From Tanytarsus gracilentus (lineage: Eukaryota > Arthropoda > Insecta > Diptera > Chironomidae), in assembly GCA_038502055.1 (NCBI GenBank), contig JAXRKN010000037.1:4731501-4795500 (forward strand): a stretch of 64,000 bases of DNA. Reading direction: 5' to 3'. This document shows, piece after piece, positions 51,201 through 62,055 of the stretch. The notes under the pieces are model-generated. The model saw only the letters and a program-made list of their open reading frames with translations, was not told the origin of the DNA and ran no database searches. The translations under genes were made by a program, and so were the position numbers. Position 1 is the first letter of the stretch. Every line of letters starts with the position of its first letter.

Positions 51201-53851
51201 ATTGAATTGTTGTCTGCCTAATTATCAGATTGACTAATTTGTTACTCACCTTAATTAATTTTTTATTATTTTTTTTTCGAAGAAAAGAGCGATGAAAATT
51301 TATTCAAGATTAAAAATTTTTTAGAAGAATTTTTTATCACAGATTGAAGTTCCAAGTGTGTGGGACTCCGAAATAGACGAAGAAGATCGAGAAAATAAAC
51401 TTGTAATAATTTATTGTGCGTGTTGAAAAGAAGGGAAGTTACTGTGGAATTTCGGTGTCATATAGAAGATTTTTGTGTCACAAGGATGCACTTTTTATTG
51501 ACTTTTCTCTCTCTTATTCTTTCTTCTTTTATTTATTCTAAGAGAGGTTCTATTTTTCACATATATCAGTGAATAGCAGTGTATATTTTTTGTGTCGGGA
51601 CTAAAATGTTAATTTTCCTTCTTTATCTCACACGATATTTATCGCCAAGCCACCGCTCGATGCTCAACCTTCTTTCTCTGTGCGCCTTTTTGATATATTA
51701 ATTTTCTCACTTTTCACTCTATGTGTGCACTTCTTGCGGAGATATTTATTTTCATCTCTTAAATTAACTTTTTTTTATATTGCTCTATCTCTCGGTTGCA
51801 GATCTTGGAAGAAGTAGTAAAGAGTCTTTACTTTACAATTCCAACCGTCATTATTATGGTAAACTTATGTAATTTTCACTCAGCACCATAGAAAACACCA
51901 TTTAATTCATCCACGCCGATGTGGAATGGTTCACAATAATAAAAATGAGTGTATGAAGACGGTTACATTGCTTGACTCACAGAAGTGAGACTCTTTTTTT
52001 TTTAAAAAAAATACACCATAAAAGAGGAAGCAACGTTTAATTAAAGCAGCCAAAAAATCTTTTATATTTTTTTGCCTTCTCTCAATTCTTCACGACTTTG
52101 CGAATATAACGAGAAGAGACGGAAAAAAAGCCGCGCACGATCTCTCTTTTCGCTTCGAGTGCCACAACAATACTGACTCAGGAATATAAAAAATAATATA
52201 AAAGTCTATTGATCAGCAGCCACACGAGGCAGATAGCTGTGTGCAATATAAAAAAGTAAAAAAGATACATACAGGTGTGTTTGTTGCACCTTCGCACTGT
52301 AGATATTATGCTGTAGCTACAAGAAAATTTAACACTCATACTTGTAAGACGTTAAAAGATATCTTGGATGTATTTAACATTAGAATATTCAGAGTGCCCA
52401 CGATCAATATGCTCGCGTGTATGGGCAGACTCGCAAGTGTTCTGAGTGGAGCCTTGTACAAGCCTCACTGCATGCTAAATTAATCTCCCACGTTCCTGTG
52501 ACCCTTTTTTGGAATTTAATAATCTTAAAATCTCTTAAGCATCGCAAATTAATATCCTGGAAACTCTAAAATGTATGTGTCGCGACACGATGATTTAAGA
52601 TTGGCTTTTTCTTTGCATCTCACAATTTTTTTTTCGCTCGTTTAAACCACATCGTCGCACATACAGGAGTTATAAAAACTGGTTTGCATGAACTCTCATG
52701 CAGCTGAAATGCATTTTTGCAGCTTTATGTCCGTTGCAATTTTCTTTTTATCGTAGCGCAAGGCTTTTTCCCCTTATGGAAATTCATCGAAATTACTTAA
52801 TAAAAATTAAAATTTTCAAAAATAGCCAGTGAGTCATTTGTTATTGAAACTTAAAAAGTGCTAAAATTTACCACAAAATTAATATTTCGACTGATGATGC
52901 AAAAATTTAAAAATAAATGTAAAAACCGCATCATCCTTGTATTTTTTGCTCTCATCGCTCAATTTGTTCAGTCTAATTTCATTCCAGAAACGTTGCACAT
53001 TTATTTCAAGTACAAAAAGTGCTAGTAGCAAAGTAATTCCCTCTGCCGCGGTTTAGGATTAAAACATTAAGATTAACACAAACTAGTTCGATTGTTGATT
53101 GCATTTCTCACATCGTAGTTGTCGTCGCTTTGAATTAAAGTCAATCGCGGCCGAAATAGAAAATAAGAGTCGCCATGCAACTTCTTCATCATCTGGTTGA
53201 TTAGCTAGTCAGTGAGCAGAAGCTCGATTGTCAACGAGCGCAAGCTAAAGAGCGGAAAGAAAATTGTTGCGAGCATGATGATATCAATTGAAATTAATAT
53301 CAGACGTTAGGGCAGTTACATATATTGTGATAATCATCAACCTGCCATGTGAATGTTCAACATTCTCGAAGTGCCACTAATGATGCTATTTAGCTTTCTT
53401 TATACATGTGAATTATCCCGAAGGGAATTGAAATGTACATTTTTTTGTAATGTTCTCATTGTGCGAAATCTCAACGGTCACGGGTCACAATAATACACAT
53501 TGTGCACAGATGAATTTCAATTTTTTTTATAATTACATTCTCCATTTCTTAATGAGCTCCACTCCTTTTAAAAATTCAATTGAATCCTAATTAAAAACAT
53601 CACAAAAAGAGCAAAATCACCAGCTTAATAAGAAGAAAAATAAAATTTTATTCACCATTGCTCGTTATATGAAGTATACAGGTCGAGAGCTCGAGATCTA
53701 TTTAAAGGAAATTTAATTGCCATCATGAAGATATAAAATTGATATATTTCAGTGCATACGTTCCGTTAAAAGAATTAAAACTATCGAGAATTATTGCCGT
53801 CATTATGAGCCGCATGCACATCATGAAAGAGAACTTACAATTGATTTTATT
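48285..53851. other. Intergenic region between acylphosphatase and the TEX9-like gene
   Basis: AT-rich with homopolymer runs. The acylphosphatase 3' UTR starts here (an AATAAA lies near 48420). On the minus strand AATAAA at 53647-53652 is a likely TEX9-like polyadenylation signal, about 200 nt after its stop. No further gene or repeat recognised. Confidence 0.6.
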
Positions 53852-55336
53852 TCATTTGTCAGCAAAGTTCCAATCGAGAACTTTGAGAAATTCCTTCTCG
53901 GCAATTTCGAGCGCCTTTGCTTTCTCTAAGCAAATGTTTTGACGTCGTAGATTATCGATAAGAATGATTTGTTGCTTATATGCCTTCAATAGATCCATTC
54001 GTCCCTTTCTTAACTTTCTGATCTTTTCCTCATATGCAGTTCTTTCCTCCTTTGCCGCATCTCGCATGATCTATTGCATAAAAAATGAGAGAATAAAAAA
54101 TTGATCGCAATCTCAATTTAAAATGCACATGAATTTCGCTTACAATTTCAATATCTTTATATGACTCGTATTTTGATTTCATCATATCGTAGTCTTCTTG
54201 AGTTTTCAGCATTTTTTTCTCCATTACTTGATTATTATGATTGAGCTCTTTAAGTTCCTCTTTAATGGCAGATAACTCGCGATTTAATTCACTAATAACA
54301 GCATCTTTATCCTGGAATGGAATTGTGTTGATGATCATTCAAACAGCGCAACTAATTTGACCGCAGCGCTGCTTATTTAATTTAAAAACGAAGTGCTTGA
54401 TTCTCACCTTCAAGGTTTCTTCTGCCACTGCGTGATTCTCTTGCAGAGTCTTAAGTGACGTCTCCAGAGACTCAATTTTTGCATTAGACTTGTCGAATTG
54501 CATTTGCAGTTTCTTTACTTTTTTCGTGTTCTTCGCGTTCTCCTTTTCGAGCGTGTCGTTTAAGTTCTTTCCCGCTTCGAGTTCCGTTTGAAGAATCGCA
54601 ACTTTGGATTTTAAAAACCTGTAATGATAATTTTTTTTGCTCGCGATCATTTCAAATAGAGAAATTTGTATCTAGGTTATCAGTTATAAAGACGTGAATC
54701 GATTATTTTTGCCGAGTTGAAATTTTAAATTTTTAAAAATCAAGCAATTCACCTCATCAAACCATCGTTGCTGATTTTTTTCTCGATGCACTTTGGAATG
54801 ATGTCAGATGAAGGCGGTGGGAGTGTCGGCAGGTTAGGAATTGGTTCTGCAGGTGGCACAGCTGAGTTTGACGTATCATAAGAGTGTTTTGTTATCATGC
54901 TCTCATTCTTAAAACTGGCACTCTCTAATGTCTCCCCCGCAAAAGTCTCACCATCGTCAGCATTTCCATCGGATACGAGCGAACTTGTCGGCATGTGAAT
55001 ATCAACACGGCGATGCATTTGTTGCTTGGTTATTGTTGGCTGGCGATTGAAAAGTGGATAAACAATTTCCTGTGGTTTCTTTGCCGGCTGATTTGCAATA
55101 TGAATCTTCTTACACATCAATTCGGCATTCAATTGTTGCTGCTGCTGTTGTTCATCACCACCCATCATCATTGATTCTCCTTTTGTCTGCGTTTCCTCGG
55201 GATAATGATTTAAATTATTATTTGCGGTATGGATTTGAACCTTAATTTGGGCCTTAATTTTTTTGGTTTTGGCATTCAATTTTGCATTCAGCCTAAACAA
55301 CTCCCTTTCACGTTCGAGAAATTGCTGGTCCATCAT
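53852..55336 (-). CDS. TEX9: TEX9-family coiled-coil protein
   Basis: Four exons: 55336-54753, 54618-54408, 54311-54144, 54070-53852. Phases agree and give 393 aa. The N terminus FLERERELFRLNAKLNAKTKK matches the start of TEX9 proteins (EEEYKRLNAELQAKT, as remembered). A low-complexity middle follows with a Gln run (GDEQQQQQQ) and a Pro-rich stretch. From about residue 195 on there is a long coiled coil of Leu, Glu and Lys heptads. The C terminus (KAYKQQIILIDNLRRQNICLEKAKAL ... EKEFLKVLDW) closely follows the TEX9 end ([22 protein letters not shown] ... EEEFMKALEW). TEX9 is linked to cilia, centriolar satellites and testis. The frame stays open upstream of the chosen ATG to a stop near 55436 without another Met, so an upstream coding exon spliced near 55430 is possible. 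Confidence 0.8.
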
Positions 55337-57816
55337 CGCTTTTTTTATTGCACACTCTCCCCGTCTGAACTTCTTTTTCCCTTTAAGGAATAACTCTTCT
55401 TGTTTTTGCAGAAATTCTTTTTCAAGGTTTCTTCTTCAATTGACGACGTCGATAAAATTGAGAAAGAAAATTGCTTTGTTGATAAAGCAAAAAAAACTCA
55501 GACGACCTTAAATTATTATTCAGTTGCTATGATCGAAATTTTCGTATTAAAAATATTTTTTTGATCAACATGGTAACAATAAAAACTTAATTTTTCATTC
55601 TGAATTGCTGATGCAAACAACAGGTTGTTTGTGAGAGAAAGAGAATGGAAGAATTGGAAAAATAAGGGACGACACCGACGGAATGAAAAACAACCAAAAA
55701 AGTATAATTTGAAAGGAAAAGCAATAAATAAACAGATAATAAAAATTTTCTGCTTAAAAATGTCATTTCGTGGAAGAACGGACGAGTGTAATTTATTTAC
55801 TTGATTTGTGCAGAAGTTTTCTGAAAATATTTCAAATTTTGATCATTTTTCAGCTCTATAATATTTGTTTTCACTCAGACACATCGCAAACACCCTTTTT
55901 AGTGAAATCGTATTATAATTTTTAAATCAAACAATGAAAGACAAATTGAATTTCTTATGGACACGTGAGGAAAGCAACATTCAGAAGAAAAAATTTTAAA
56001 TTGGTAATGGAGCCGGTGATGAAATCTATTCATGCAAGAAAAATGCTAAGAAGAAGTTTCAATAAAGTCCGAAATTAGAGTCATCGCTCACCTCATCCCA
56101 TATGTGATGATAAAAAAATTATTTTTAAATCATGACGTCGAAAATAATAACAATAATTTTGTGAATCTAAAGATGAGAGAAGAAGTCGACAATTCATCGC
56201 GGACCTAGCGGGCTATAAAAACATTTTTTAATGATTTCGTAATCAAATGGAAATTAGAATATAAAGAGAGACGCTTCATCGTGCTTTTAGGAAAGTTTCA
56301 TTATCTGGGCATTAGTGGAGCATTACACGGACTTATTTGGCGTTGAATAGAAATTCATTTCTGAGCTCATGTACAAGTGTATCCAGAAGAAGCAGCCATA
56401 AATGAAAGAATTTCGCCAAAAAAAGAAATTTCATTCATTATCGTTCTGACTTCATCATCATCGTCGTCATTGCTTTATTCAATTTAAGGCCTTTTTATAG
56501 CGTTGACCTCATCGCCACGTCCCCCGAACTCCTCGAGAACCGTTTTTTTTCTTCAAATCTTTAACTATGGCACAATAATTGAATTCTCGATTGCGCGAAG
56601 GGAGAAAGAGCACATGGAAAAGAAATGGGCATGATTGATCACAATTAGACGGAATGGAACAAGAATTTTTCAACATTAACTCGTCTATTGTTTGCACAAA
56701 GAATGATCAAAATGATTTCGCAAAAAAAAAGAACTTTAACATTCATACAAACATGCTTAAGCTCTCACTCCGTATAGACGATTTCAATTTGATGATTAAG
56801 TACTTTGTCGTAGACATTTTAACATGCTGTTTGCTTATAAAATAATGTTGTTGTTTTTTCTTAGATAATTGTTGAATTCTCTCCATCTATTTCAACTAGC
56901 TGATGTCATGCAAAGCTTTTGGCGATGATTTTACAATTTTACTTTTTATTTGCAGGCAATTTTGCGCAAAAGAAAAAGGAAGATGAGATTTTTTTATGCT
57001 ACTTTGTAGCGAAAATTACGATAATTGTGCATTGCATAGTTGTATAAATCAAATGCCGCGCGTCGAGCATGCGATTTTGCGAGCGATAACATTCTATTCT
57101 AAGCGGGATGCAAATAAATTTTGTGTTTGTTCTAGCATAGAATTTTAAATTGACTCAGGAAATCGCAAATTGAAAAATCTCGCTGTAGATGAGAAAATTT
57201 TAGTTTTCCTGTGTTATTTTTCAACACTTCTCAATTTTTTGATAATTTTTTTTAATTTTAAATTAAAAAAGAAAGAAAGATCTAAAGGATTTGAAAAAAT
57301 GAGATAAATCTCGCGTGTGAAAAAATAAAAAGCGGAAATTGAATCCGTCCAAAAATTTCATTGTTTAATTTCCCAACTTACATTATTTACTCACAACAAC
57401 ACAATAGAAATGTAACCCTCATATGATCGCTAATAGAGAGATTTAGATTTTCATGATTTCCGCTTTACGCGAAAAAATCATCATCGTCATGTGATTTGAT
57501 TCGAGATATTTTTCATCTCTCTTCGTTTCTCTGTTGTTCGCCCTGAATTGAATTACTTTGGACGCTGCTTTCATATCAATTAGTCGGTTGTTGATTATAT
57601 CAATTATAAGTGTGGGTTATAAAGTAATTGCTATTGGGATTGCGATCAATGAGATTTCTTTCATAGTCTAGTAATTTAATTATTGCAGCATGATTGTCAT
57701 GCGCAAAGCAAAGTTAAATTTATGATATAAAAAGGGAAGGAAAATCTTAGATTGACATCAGTTAAGGATCTCATCTAATTCTTAATACTTCATCATCTCC
57801 TAAAAAAACTCTCAAA
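55337..57816. other. Region between the TEX9-like gene and the SIFamide gene
   Basis: Contains the divergent 5' regions of both genes. Apart from the SIFamide core promoter at its right end and a possible upstream TEX9 exon around 55337-55430, nothing was recognised. Confidence 0.6.
57726..57763 (+). promoter_or_regulatory. SIFamide gene core promoter (TATA box and initiator)
   Basis: TATAAAAAG at 57726-57734 and an insect-type initiator TCAGTT at 57758-57763 are spaced so that the A of the initiator lies 34 nt after the first T of the TATA box, in the range expected for insect TATA promoters. Predicted 5' UTR is about 57 nt. A strong TATA promoter fits a peptide gene expressed in few cells. 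Confidence 0.7.
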
Positions 57817-58107
57817 ATGTCTTCAATGAAATTAATCTGCTCATTCGCCTTTGTCGTTCTCATAATCTTTACGATTTCATCAAGCGTCGACGCAGCATAC
57901 AAAAAGTTACCTTTAAATGGTTCAATGTTCGGCAAGCGTGGAACTTCCATTGGTAAGAGACTTAATTAAAATCTTAATTAACTTTTTCACACTTTTTTTT
58001 CAATTGACTTAGAATACGAGTCGGCAGCGCAAAAAGCAACATCGATGATCGCAGCCATGTGCGATGTTTGTTCAAACTATTACACTCAAGATGCAAATTA
58101 TGTCTAA
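57817..58107 (+). CDS. SIFa: SIFamide-type neuropeptide precursor, divergent
   Basis: Two exons, 57817-57952 and 58013-58107, joined at phase 1 over a 60-bp intron, encode 76 aa. Residues 1-26 are a clear signal peptide ending SSSVDA. Directly after it is AYKKLPLNGSMFG-KR: a Gly for C-terminal amidation followed by a dibasic site, predicting AYKKLPLNGSMFG-amide. The C-terminal peptide of about 35 residues has two cysteines (CDVC). This is the layout of insect SIFamide precursors (signal, peptide at position +1, GKR, short two-cysteine tail). The canonical peptide is AYRKPPFNGSIFG-amide, so residues 3, 5, 7 and 11 differ. SIFamide acts in brain circuits for feeding, sleep and courtship through SIFaR. 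Alternative: a diverged paralogue related to the SMYamides reported in some insects. Confidence 0.88.
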
Positions 58108-58517
58108 AAAGTGAGAACTTACTAAAGACCAACGGCAACGGCGACACTATTGCGAACATTCTTCTCCATTTTTTCCAATAAATTCTTTATGACATGCAGT
58201 TTTAAAAAAATAACAAAAAAAATATATAATAAGTTTTTCAGTGAAATAAAAATGGCAAGAGACTCGCGCTGAAAAAAAAAATAAAATGTTTTTACTACAG
58301 ACCTGAATTTTTTTCCAGCTTTTAATTTATTTAAAAAAAATATGAAAATTTTAGGTTCATAAACAAAAAATTTATTTCGCGTATTAAATTATTAAAATAT
58401 ATAAATCTTTAATTTTTTAAGGAAACTAAAGGTAAAAAATCGCAAACATTGTTTTTCGTAACAACTCTTTAGGACTTTTCATTTTTTTATTAATTTAATC
58501 TTAAACATTTATTTAAC
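58108..58517. other. 3' UTRs between convergent SIFamide and Start1 genes
   Basis: 410 bp of very AT-rich DNA shared by two convergent genes. The SIFamide poly(A) signal is at 58177-58182. On the minus strand AATAAA at 58486-58491 and 58508-58513 could serve Start1; the latter would be only 5 nt past the stop, so the former is likelier. Confidence 0.6.
58177..58182 (+). promoter_or_regulatory. SIFamide polyadenylation signal
   Basis: AATAAA 70 nt after the SIFamide stop codon, giving a short 3' UTR. Confidence 0.6.
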
Positions 58518-61500
58518 TCAGACACAGTTGCTTGCCTCATCGTTGGTTAATTTCTGGATCCGCGATCTTAAATGAATCATGTAGTCATTCATTAGAGAGA
58601 CGAAAGCAGTGTTGAGAACATATTTTGGTAAACTTCCTTTAAGATCGATGCATAAAACCCATTCAAATATGCAAACGTTCTCTTCACCGCTAACCGGTCT
58701 CATGGCCCAACATGAAATGATATTATCGCCACGAATAAACTTTCCTGAGGGTGGATAGAGAGGATAATCGATCGACATTGCGGCACTAACAAAGCAACAT
58801 TTATCTAGATCATTATAAATTTCCGTTTGAGCATCGGAATATGGTTCGTCATCCTCGCTTGTGACACTATTCATTTCTGCTGCACCTAAACTTTTGCTTA
58901 ATTTACTGAAACCTCCATCTTCGTTGCTTTCATTCAGCACATTATCACTCGCCGATTTCTTTAATGTTTTCTCATTAACAATTTTCACAGATTTTCGCTT
59001 ATTTTCACTATTCTCGCCTCTAATATCATTTTCATTTTCATCATCTGTGGAATTTTCATTGTCACCGTCGGATGAGTGAATTTTCTGCGAGAGCTTTGAG
59101 AGCGACGTGTTCAGGTTATAATTGTCAACCACTCGACCGTTCTTGACTAATTTCCAACAACGAAGGTTGACAAAATCACGACTTTTCACTAAGCCACCGC
59201 CGCCAGATGCACTCACTGAATAGGCAATGTCAGTACAATTGTCGATTTTCTAAAAATGTATAATTGTGGTAAAAAATTAAAAACGTGAGTGTGTGAATTG
59301 AATAGCAAGGGACGAGATTTTTCGAAAAAAAATCAGTTTAATTTTTTGATAACCTCATAGTCGAAATAATGAGTCACTTCTATCAATAACATATTACAAA
59401 TCACGTAAAGCTCATCGATAAAAATGTCAATTTATTTTTTATTTCAAATAAATCAAATTGGAGACATTGAAAGCTTAAAAAGGCAAAAAAAAAATACTCA
59501 CTCGAATAACTTTTGATTCTAGTAGAGTTGGATTCCATTCGGGAACATATTCAATATTATAGAACAATTCTTCCAGCAATTTCTTTGGCGAGTAATTCAC
59601 TTTTGCGGTTAACTTGTAAACCTTTCCTATGGTTCTGGTCGATGTTGAGATTGTATCTTTTGCAGACGTGATTTTTTCTACTTTCCAATTGCCAGACTCT
59701 AGCAAATCATATGCTTTCTGTACTGTCTCGATGCCAAGATTCTTGAATTCCTCATCCTACAATGAAAACAGAGAATTTTTTAATTAAATTAAAAAGGTCA
59801 TAGATTAAGTAAGGGCGGATATTGAATGAGAAACCATTTCTTTCATGCTGCTCAATGCAATGTGTATCGTTGTTGCGAGAGTTTCGAAAGTAAACTGACA
59901 TGTGAGCAATCCAGGTGTTGAGATTTTTATACTTTATCCAATCGCTTAATGGAAATTTATTAAAAACAATTCAAAAATCCTCACCGTCGCCAACAATTTC
60001 ACATGAATAAATCTCTCGCTCGCTATCGGTTGCTGCACAAAAAATTTCTGAATAAAATTCATCTCCTTTCAAGAATTTTTAAAATTTCTTAATGTCTTAT
60101 CGAAATGAAAGTCGCAGATTAAATAAACGAGAATCTTCCAAAACAATATGTGAGTCTGTTTTAAACAAAATAAATGCGAGAGCAAATTTCCGTGGCGTTT
60201 TCACTCTCCGAATAAACTATATATAAAAACGTAAATATGTGCAAAAATGTTCTCGCAGTTTACAAATGAGTAATTCATGGTTTACGTATCGGTAACGGAA
60301 GTTTAAATTTTATAAAATCATGTTCGATGGCTTGTTACAACAAAAAAGTTAGTCAGAATTTTATGTCTTCTTTTTTCGTCACTTAAGTTCAAAGTATTTT
60401 GCTGATTCAATTCCGCTCGTGCGTAAAAAAATCGTTCTTAATTGACCAACCGCTCTAATAGGATGTAATTTGATATTTTATTTGCCTCCAAAAATTAAAA
60501 CGTCCTAAAATTATGTATTCATGATTTATAATTTTTTTATGACATTTCGCGACATAAAAAAACAATTTTTATGAATTAAATCACTTTAAATATTTCATGA
60601 TTGATGATGAAATAAACACATGACTCAAAATCTAAGGAAAACCTCATAAAGAATTAATTTTTTTGTAGCAACAAGAAATCGAACACTTTTATTTTCATAT
60701 ATTAACACCTTGCTGTCGATCGATAAACTAAAACGCGTTACTAATTTTTTTTCTACACACGAATTTTTCCCTTTTTCTTATCATTGTAAAATTGAAAGTT
60801 TTGAACCAGGTTTATATTTATCTTTTTTTTTAATTCAAGTTCATGTGAGACACGCTGATAATTTTTTACCCGTAGACACAAAATTACCGACCTTGCTCAA
60901 CACGAAATTTCTTCATTAATCAATGGACGGAGAGGAAAAAAATTATTTTCATTCACTCACGTCTTCAGGAACTTCGATCAACATCGTGAAGGTTAAAAAT
61001 TTCAATATGAATTAAAGTTGAAAGAACTCAAAGCGAGAAAAATTCGGCTCTACCTACGAACGATAACACATGACTAATTTTCTCTCTCTAATATATTAAT
61101 AAAAGTGGCTTCATCGAGAGCGATACTTTTTGTATTTGGTTCTCTTATCAATGAGCGCATGATACCGAGCCAATAGGTAGTAAGCACGCAAAGACATGTC
61201 TGATAATCGCTAATCAATATTTTTTTTATGTCAACTCACCTCATCGTCACTTTCAACAGGTGAATAAAAATTTCGATAACTTTCGGGCGGCTGCGAAACA
61301 CTTCCTCGACCCATTGAATTTAAAAATTGAGGAAGAAGAGGCGTCCTTGAGTCAGCTGTGGATGAGAGAACTGCAGAGAAGAGAAAATTTTTTAAATTTT
61401 AGTGATTAGACTCGTTGGCGTCAGAGAGCAAATTTTATTACTCACCACTTGTTAGTGTTCTTGAATACTCCTCCTGTGGAATGACTCGCGAGTCGAGGAA

Positions 61501-62055
61501 CCACGCTTCGAACCAACTTATCACAAATGAACAAATGACGAGAAGGACTTGAAAGACTGGCTGTTGAGTCGAAGGCCAAATGTACCAGAATACTTTAAAT
61601 ATCAAAAATCCACATGACATTGACGTTGTCAGTGCTATGATGATCCAGTGATTTATTTTAATCATTCCATAGAAAAATGATAAAAGTAGAAAGCGCACGG
61701 CGGCAGCTATGACTACATCGAATAGGGAAGTCTCGATATTGTAATGCATGACTTGTTCTTCGAGTGCTTTGTAAATATTTTCTCCACTAATCACGACGCA
61801 GATGACCCACAAAAGTCCAACAAATATCAAATCAAACGCCACAAAAAGACAAAAAAATCTTCTCACGACGGACATTCGATGCCCAGTTCCAGTGAAGCCA
61901 GCAATAAAATCCTCCGAGTAAAAGTTTATTGGCAACTGGGTTGCACCTAAAATAAGCATAGCGATATGAGTCATTGTAATAAAATTGTGCCACTTAAACT
62001 CACCATAGTGGTTATGAAAATTAACATTCGCACTTCGTAATGCTCGCGAGTCCAT
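58518..62055 (-). CDS. Start1: Start1 / STARD3 (MLN64) sterol-transfer protein
   Basis: Five exons: 62055-62004, 61946-61446, 61370-61240, 59756-59502, 59249-58518. Phases agree and give 556 aa. A MENTAL domain with four membrane helices (residues about 40-180, opening VRRFFCLFVAFDL as in STARD3) anchors the protein in late endosomes. NFYSPVE with acidic flanks (218-228) matches the phospho-FFAT motif of human STARD3 (QFYSPPE, from memory), which binds ER VAP proteins. The START domain (about 230-556) carries sterol and is interrupted by about 110 acidic, Ser-rich residues (351-462) between FVNLRCWKLVKN and CCFVSAAMSIDY. Drosophila Start1 has a comparable insertion at this domain, as recalled. 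Role: moving cholesterol between membranes, probably for ecdysteroid synthesis. The 57-bp first intron is a multiple of three with no stop, so retention would add 19 residues. Confidence 0.93.
59757..61239 (-). other. 1.5-kb intron of Start1
   Basis: Separates the FFAT-motif exon (donor GTGAGT at 61234-61239) from the START-domain exons (acceptor TTGTAG at 59757-59762). AT-rich; no nested gene or repeat recognised. The neighbouring intron 59250-59501 is likewise featureless. Confidence 0.7.

Noticed and set aside
52241..52483. 80-codon plus-strand open frame
   Set aside because: No signal peptide, domain or conserved pattern; it lies in featureless intergenic DNA.
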